From Roseburia_C amylophila (GTDB lineage Bacteria > Bacillota > Clostridia > Lachnospirales > Lachnospiraceae): a DNA stretch of 25,899 nt. Both the position numbers and the translations under genes were made by a program. The DNA is taken from positions 1 to 25,899 of the forward strand of contig NZ_JAOQKI010000029.1 in the NCBI RefSeq assembly GCF_025567465.1, given 5' to 3'. Under the pieces are notes generated by a model. It saw nothing but the letters and a program-made list of their open reading frames with translations, had not been told where the DNA came from and ran no database searches. Of the stretch, positions 23,354-25,899 are shown in pieces (position 1 is the stretch's first letter; every line of letters starts with the position of its first letter).

Positions 23354-24580
23354 ATGTCATTGAATGAAACACCAGGTGCAAACCGGATACATATCGGTTT
23401 TTATGGCAAAAGAAACAGCGGAAAATCTTNNNNNNNNNNNNNNNNNNNNNNNNNNNNNNNNNNNNNNNNNNNNNNNNNNNNNNNNNNNNNNNNNNNNNNN
23501 NNNNNNNNNNNNNNNNNNNNNNNNNNNNNNNNNNNNNNNNNNNNNNNNNNNNNNNNNNNNNNNNNNNNNNNNNNNNNNNNNNNNNNNNNNNNNNNNNNNN
23601 NNNNNNNNNNNNNNNNNNNNNNNNNNNNNNNNNNNNNNNNNNNNNNNNNNNNNNNNNNNNNNNNNNNNNNNNNNNNNNNNNNNNNNNNNNNNNNNNNNNN
23701 NNNNNNNNNNNNATGGTTCCACTATTTTAAAGAAAAGCATACACCGACCTTATGTGTACTGAGCAAAGCGGATACACTGACAGATTCAGATTCCATAGCA
23801 GCACAGCTTAAGGAAGAGACAAAACAGGAAATTCTTGTTATCAGCTCGAAAAGTAAGGAAGATATAGAAAAATTTAAAGAAGAATTAATAAGACTTGTGC
23901 CGGATGATTATGGTGAAGAAACCATAACCGGAGCACTGGTAGAAGAAGGTGATTTGGTCCTCCTTGTTATGCCGCAGGATATCCAGGCACCAAAGGGCAG
24001 ACTGATTCTGCCACAGGTACAGACCATCCGTGATTTGCTGGATCATAAATGTCTGGTAATGAGCTGCACAACGGATAAGTTAGAGGATACGCTGGCGGCG
24101 CTGGTGCGACCACCGAAGCTTATTATTACCGACTCCCAGGTTTTCCGTACAGTATATGATAAGAAGCCGCAGGAAAGTCTTCTGACCTCATTTTCCGTAT
24201 TGTTTGCAGAGTACAAGGGAGATTTTGCTTACTACAAAGAGAGCGCAGCAACCATTAGCAGTCTTACGGAAGAATCAAAGGTACTGATTGCAGAATGCTG
24301 TACCCATGCACCACTGAAAGAGGATATCGGCAGGGAGAAAATTCCGAATATGCTGAGAAAACGTATCGGAGCAGGACTGACAGTGGATATCGTCAGCGGA
24401 ACAGATTTTCCAAAAGACTTATCTAATTATGATTTAATAATTCAGTGCGGAGCATGTATGTTTAATAAAAAATATGTCATGACGAGAATTGAACGTGCAA
24501 AAGAACAGAAAGTTCCAATGAGCAACTATGGTGTTGCCATTGCATATCTGTCTGGAATTCTTGATAAAATCAGCTATTAG
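23354..24580 (+). CDS. hydF: [FeFe]-hydrogenase maturation GTPase HydF (contains assembly gap)
   Basis: A 408-codon frame for the scaffold GTPase that carries the 2Fe precursor to the hydrogenase. I chose the ATG at 23354, which has AGGAGG (23339-23344) overlapping the hydG stop; an in-frame ATG at 23309 lies inside hydG. The G1 loop GKRNSGKS is visible before the gap, and SKAD, a G4-like motif, after it. The middle of the GTPase domain is masked by 283 N. The dimerisation domain and the Fe-S domain follow. The cluster motif is CTH then QCGAC: both cysteine positions are kept, but the usual histidine before CxxC is a glutamine. The frame stays open across the gap at its stated length. Confidence 0.93.
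   Translation: MSLNETPGANRIHIGFYGKRNSGKSXXXXXXXXXXXXXXXXXXXXXXXXXXXXXXXXXXXXXXXXXXXXXXXXXXXXXXXXXXXXXXXXXXXXXXXXXXXXXXXXXXXXXXXXXXXXXXXWFHYFKEKHTPTLCVLSKADTLTDSDSIAAQLKEETKQEILVISSKSKEDIEKFKEELIRLVPDDYGEETITGALVEEGDLVLLVMPQDIQAPKGRLILPQVQTIRDLLDHKCLVMSCTTDKLEDTLAALVRPPKLIITDSQVFRTVYDKKPQESLLTSFSVLFAEYKGDFAYYKESAATISSLTEESKVLIAECCTHAPLKEDIGREKIPNMLRKRIGAGLTVDIVSGTDFPKDLSNYDLIIQCGACMFNKKYVMTRIERAKEQKVPMSNYGVAIAYLSGILDKISY
23430..23712. other. Assembly gap (283 N) inside hydF
   Basis: A run of N hides about 94 codons between the P-loop GKS and the segment WFHYFKEK. The downstream frame is in phase with the start for this gap length. By my recollection of HydF, about that many residues lie between these points, so the size may be a genuine estimate. 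G2 and G3 motifs cannot be inspected. Confidence 0.98.
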
Positions 24581-24603
24581 AAATGATGAAAGGAAGCGTA
24601 ACT

Positions 24604-25071
24604 ATGTCAATCAAACGCGCGCGAGCATATTTAAAAGAATTTGGAATGGAGGAGCGGATTATGGAGCTGGCAGAATCCAGTGCGACAGTGGAACTGGCAG
24701 CAGAGGCACTTCATTGTGAGCCGGAGCGTATTGCAAAGACGCTTTCTTTCTTGATGGGAGAACAGCCGATCCTGATTGTGGCTGCGGGAGATGCCAGAAT
24801 CGACAACCACAAATATAAGACAACCTTCGGAACCAAAGCAAAAATGATTCCGGCAGCGGCAGTGGAAGACTATATCGGACACGCCGTTGGCGGAGTCTGC
24901 CCTTTTGGAATCAAAGAGGGTATAAAAGTATATCTCGATGAAAGCCTGAAAAAATTTGAAACAGTATTTCCGGCATGTGGTAGTGGAAACAGTGCCATTG
25001 AGCTGACAATCCCGGAACTGGAGCAGTGCTCCGGATATTCAGAATGGGTTAATGTCTGCAAGGAGGAGTAA
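24604..25071 (+). CDS. YbaK/ProX-type aminoacyl-tRNA deacylase (trans-editing) protein
   Basis: A 155-aa single-domain protein of the family that hydrolyses mischarged aminoacyl-tRNA (for example Cys-tRNA-Pro or Ala-tRNA-Pro). Typical segments are CEPERIAKTLSFLMGEQPIL, where the Lys in AKTL is the family's conserved lysine, DNHKYKTTFGTKAKM, and AVGGVCPFG, matching the GGVxPFG signature. The in-frame ATG at 24583 lacks a ribosome site. The ATG at 24604 has AGGAAG 7 nt upstream and begins the normal helix (SIKRARAYLKEF). It starts 23 bp after hydF with no terminator between, so it may be read through from the hyd transcript. The substrate cannot be told from sequence. Confidence 0.88.
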   Translation: MSIKRARAYLKEFGMEERIMELAESSATVELAAEALHCEPERIAKTLSFLMGEQPILIVAAGDARIDNHKYKTTFGTKAKMIPAAAVEDYIGHAVGGVCPFGIKEGIKVYLDESLKKFETVFPACGSGNSAIELTIPELEQCSGYSEWVNVCKEE

Positions 25072-25145
25072 CAGTAGGCAGAAACTTTAGCAAATAAGAC
25101 GGCATAAGCGTCGGAAAAGTACAGCAGAGGAAATGGGAGCGTGTT

Positions 25146-25688
25146 ATGTTTCAGTTACTTGAACTAATCGAAAATGAAGAGGACAGGGAATTTTGCAGAA
25201 AGTTGAGTGAGCAGTTTGACTCTGCAATGTACCATGTGGCATATGGAATTTTAAAGAATTCTGCAGATGCGGAAGATGCTGTGCAGGAAAGCTATATTGC
25301 AATTATAAATAATTTAGATAAAATTTCTCGTGAAAACTGTCATAAAGCGTGGAACTATATTGTTACTATAGTTAGGAGCAGAGCAATTAATGTATATCGT
25401 AGGCGGAACCGCGAAAGCAAAATGGACGAGGATACGATTGAAAATCTGCTGCAGGAGTCTCAGGGGGACGGAGAAATCTTTGAACTTCCGGATGGCAGCA
25501 GCATGTCAGAACTTATCGGCAGAATGAAATATCCATATAAGGACGTATTATATTTACGATATTATAATGAATTGAGCTATGAAGAAATTGCAACTGCTCT
25601 TGACACAACAGTTGACAATGCAAGACACATTTCCAGCAGGGCAAGGAAGAAACTGCAGGAAAAGCTAGAGAAGGGGAATTCATTATGA
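25146..25688 (+). CDS. ECF-type RNA polymerase sigma factor
   Basis: A 180-aa group-4 (extracytoplasmic function-like) sigma factor. Region 2 is at residues ~25-90 (AYGILKNSADAEDAVQESYI, then WNYIVTIVRSRAINVYRRRNR) and contacts core polymerase and the -10 element. Region 4 is at ~120-172 (LRYYNELSYEEIATALDT and VDNARHISSRARKKL), the helix-turn-helix for the -35 element. Regions 1.1 and 3 are absent. GAGGAAATGGGAG lies upstream of the ATG. It overlaps the next frame by 4 bp (ATGA), the usual arrangement with a membrane anti-sigma partner. The stress signal and target promoters are unknown. Confidence 0.92.
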   Translation: MFQLLELIENEEDREFCRKLSEQFDSAMYHVAYGILKNSADAEDAVQESYIAIINNLDKISRENCHKAWNYIVTIVRSRAINVYRRRNRESKMDEDTIENLLQESQGDGEIFELPDGSSMSELIGRMKYPYKDVLYLRYYNELSYEEIATALDTTVDNARHISSRARKKLQEKLEKGNSL

Positions 25689-25873
25689 CAGAACAGGAAC
25701 TGAAGGATGCCATCACATCGGCGTGTGAGGCAGATTATAAGCACGCAATGGCTGCACCAAAGCATCACTTTTCAAGGACATTTCGAAAGAAAATAAAAGT
25801 GCTGCTGCAACCGGGCATGGGAAAACATAGGGTTATAGGACAAAACGTGTTGATGGCTAATCCCATTCTGTAA
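25685..25873 (+). pseudogene. Probable anti-sigma factor gene, interrupted after about 40 codons
   Basis: A 62-codon frame starting 4 bp inside the sigma factor gene. The first ~40 residues (MTEQELKDAITSACEADYKH, then KHHFSRTFRKKIKVLL) look like the basic juxtamembrane start of the anti-sigma proteins that usually partner such sigma factors, just before a transmembrane helix. The helix never comes: the frame runs into QPGMGKHRVIGQNVLMANPIL and stops. No other frame restores a hydrophobic segment in the visible 90 bases. An insertion near 25810 or a deletion is likely. A genuine short cytoplasmic protein is the alternative. Confidence 0.5.
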
Positions 25874-25899
25874 AAGATTTATCCATCTTATGGAGGTCA
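25812..25899 (+). mobile_element. Possible left end / leader of an inserted element (IS200/IS605-like), tentative
   Basis: From about 25812 the sequence no longer fits the preceding gene. It has pairing arms ATGGG and CCCAT, then a small hairpin AAGAT (25874-25878) / ATCTT (25885-25889) directly before a strong GGAGG (25892-25896), which faces a gene start just outside the window. A structured leader next to a ribosome site is reminiscent of IS200-type transposase leaders. The boundary and family are inferred, not seen. Confidence 0.25.

Overview
The window looks like chromosomal DNA from an anaerobic, fermentative Firmicute, most likely a gut Lachnospiraceae-type Clostridia. This is inferred from the AT-leaning base use, strong AGGAGG-type ribosome binding sites, sigma-A-like promoters, a complete HydE/HydG/HydF [FeFe]-hydrogenase maturation set, a CIRCE-controlled small heat shock operon and a giant secreted repeat protein. 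No species can be named from the sequence alone.

Layout. (1) 1-6117: a divergent maltodextrin-type sugar module. A LacI-family repressor on the minus strand faces an operon for a lipoprotein sugar binder, two ABC permeases and a cytoplasmic GH13 glucosidase. An identical 11-bp motif lies inside the repressor's own promoter and in the operon leader, which fits autoregulation plus operon control. (2) 6118-8130: a 45-aa membrane microprotein with its own promoter and a perfect terminator, a decayed LacI-like/GGDEF gene, a tRNA-Pro(CGG) and mgsA (methylglyoxal synthase). (3) 8144-9475: a minus-strand operon of two Hsp20-type chaperones flanking an uncharacterised 41-aa basic protein. Its promoter is overlapped by a CIRCE (HrcA) operator. 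(4) 9532-11030: a sodium:amino-acid (NSS) symporter. (5) 11055-11894: a ThiT-like thiamine transporter under a TPP riboswitch that probably acts by hiding the ribosome binding site. (6) 12028-20282: a 2707-aa secreted protein with about 26 tandem Ig-like domains, one GBS Bsp-like domain and three 102-aa C-terminal repeats. (7) 20434-24580: TM1266-like regulator, hydE, hydG and hydF, the last with a 283-base assembly gap. (8) 24604-25899: a YbaK-type tRNA deacylase, an ECF-type sigma factor, and the start of its probable anti-sigma partner, which breaks off near the window end, possibly at a mobile element.

How the genes work together. The sugar module imports oligosaccharides and cleaves them inside the cell. 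MgsA is a relief route when glycolytic phosphates build up. The Hyd proteins build the H-cluster of a hydrogenase encoded elsewhere, for disposal of fermentation electrons. The giant protein and the sigma/anti-sigma pair point to surface interaction and envelope or stress signalling, but both roles are inferred.
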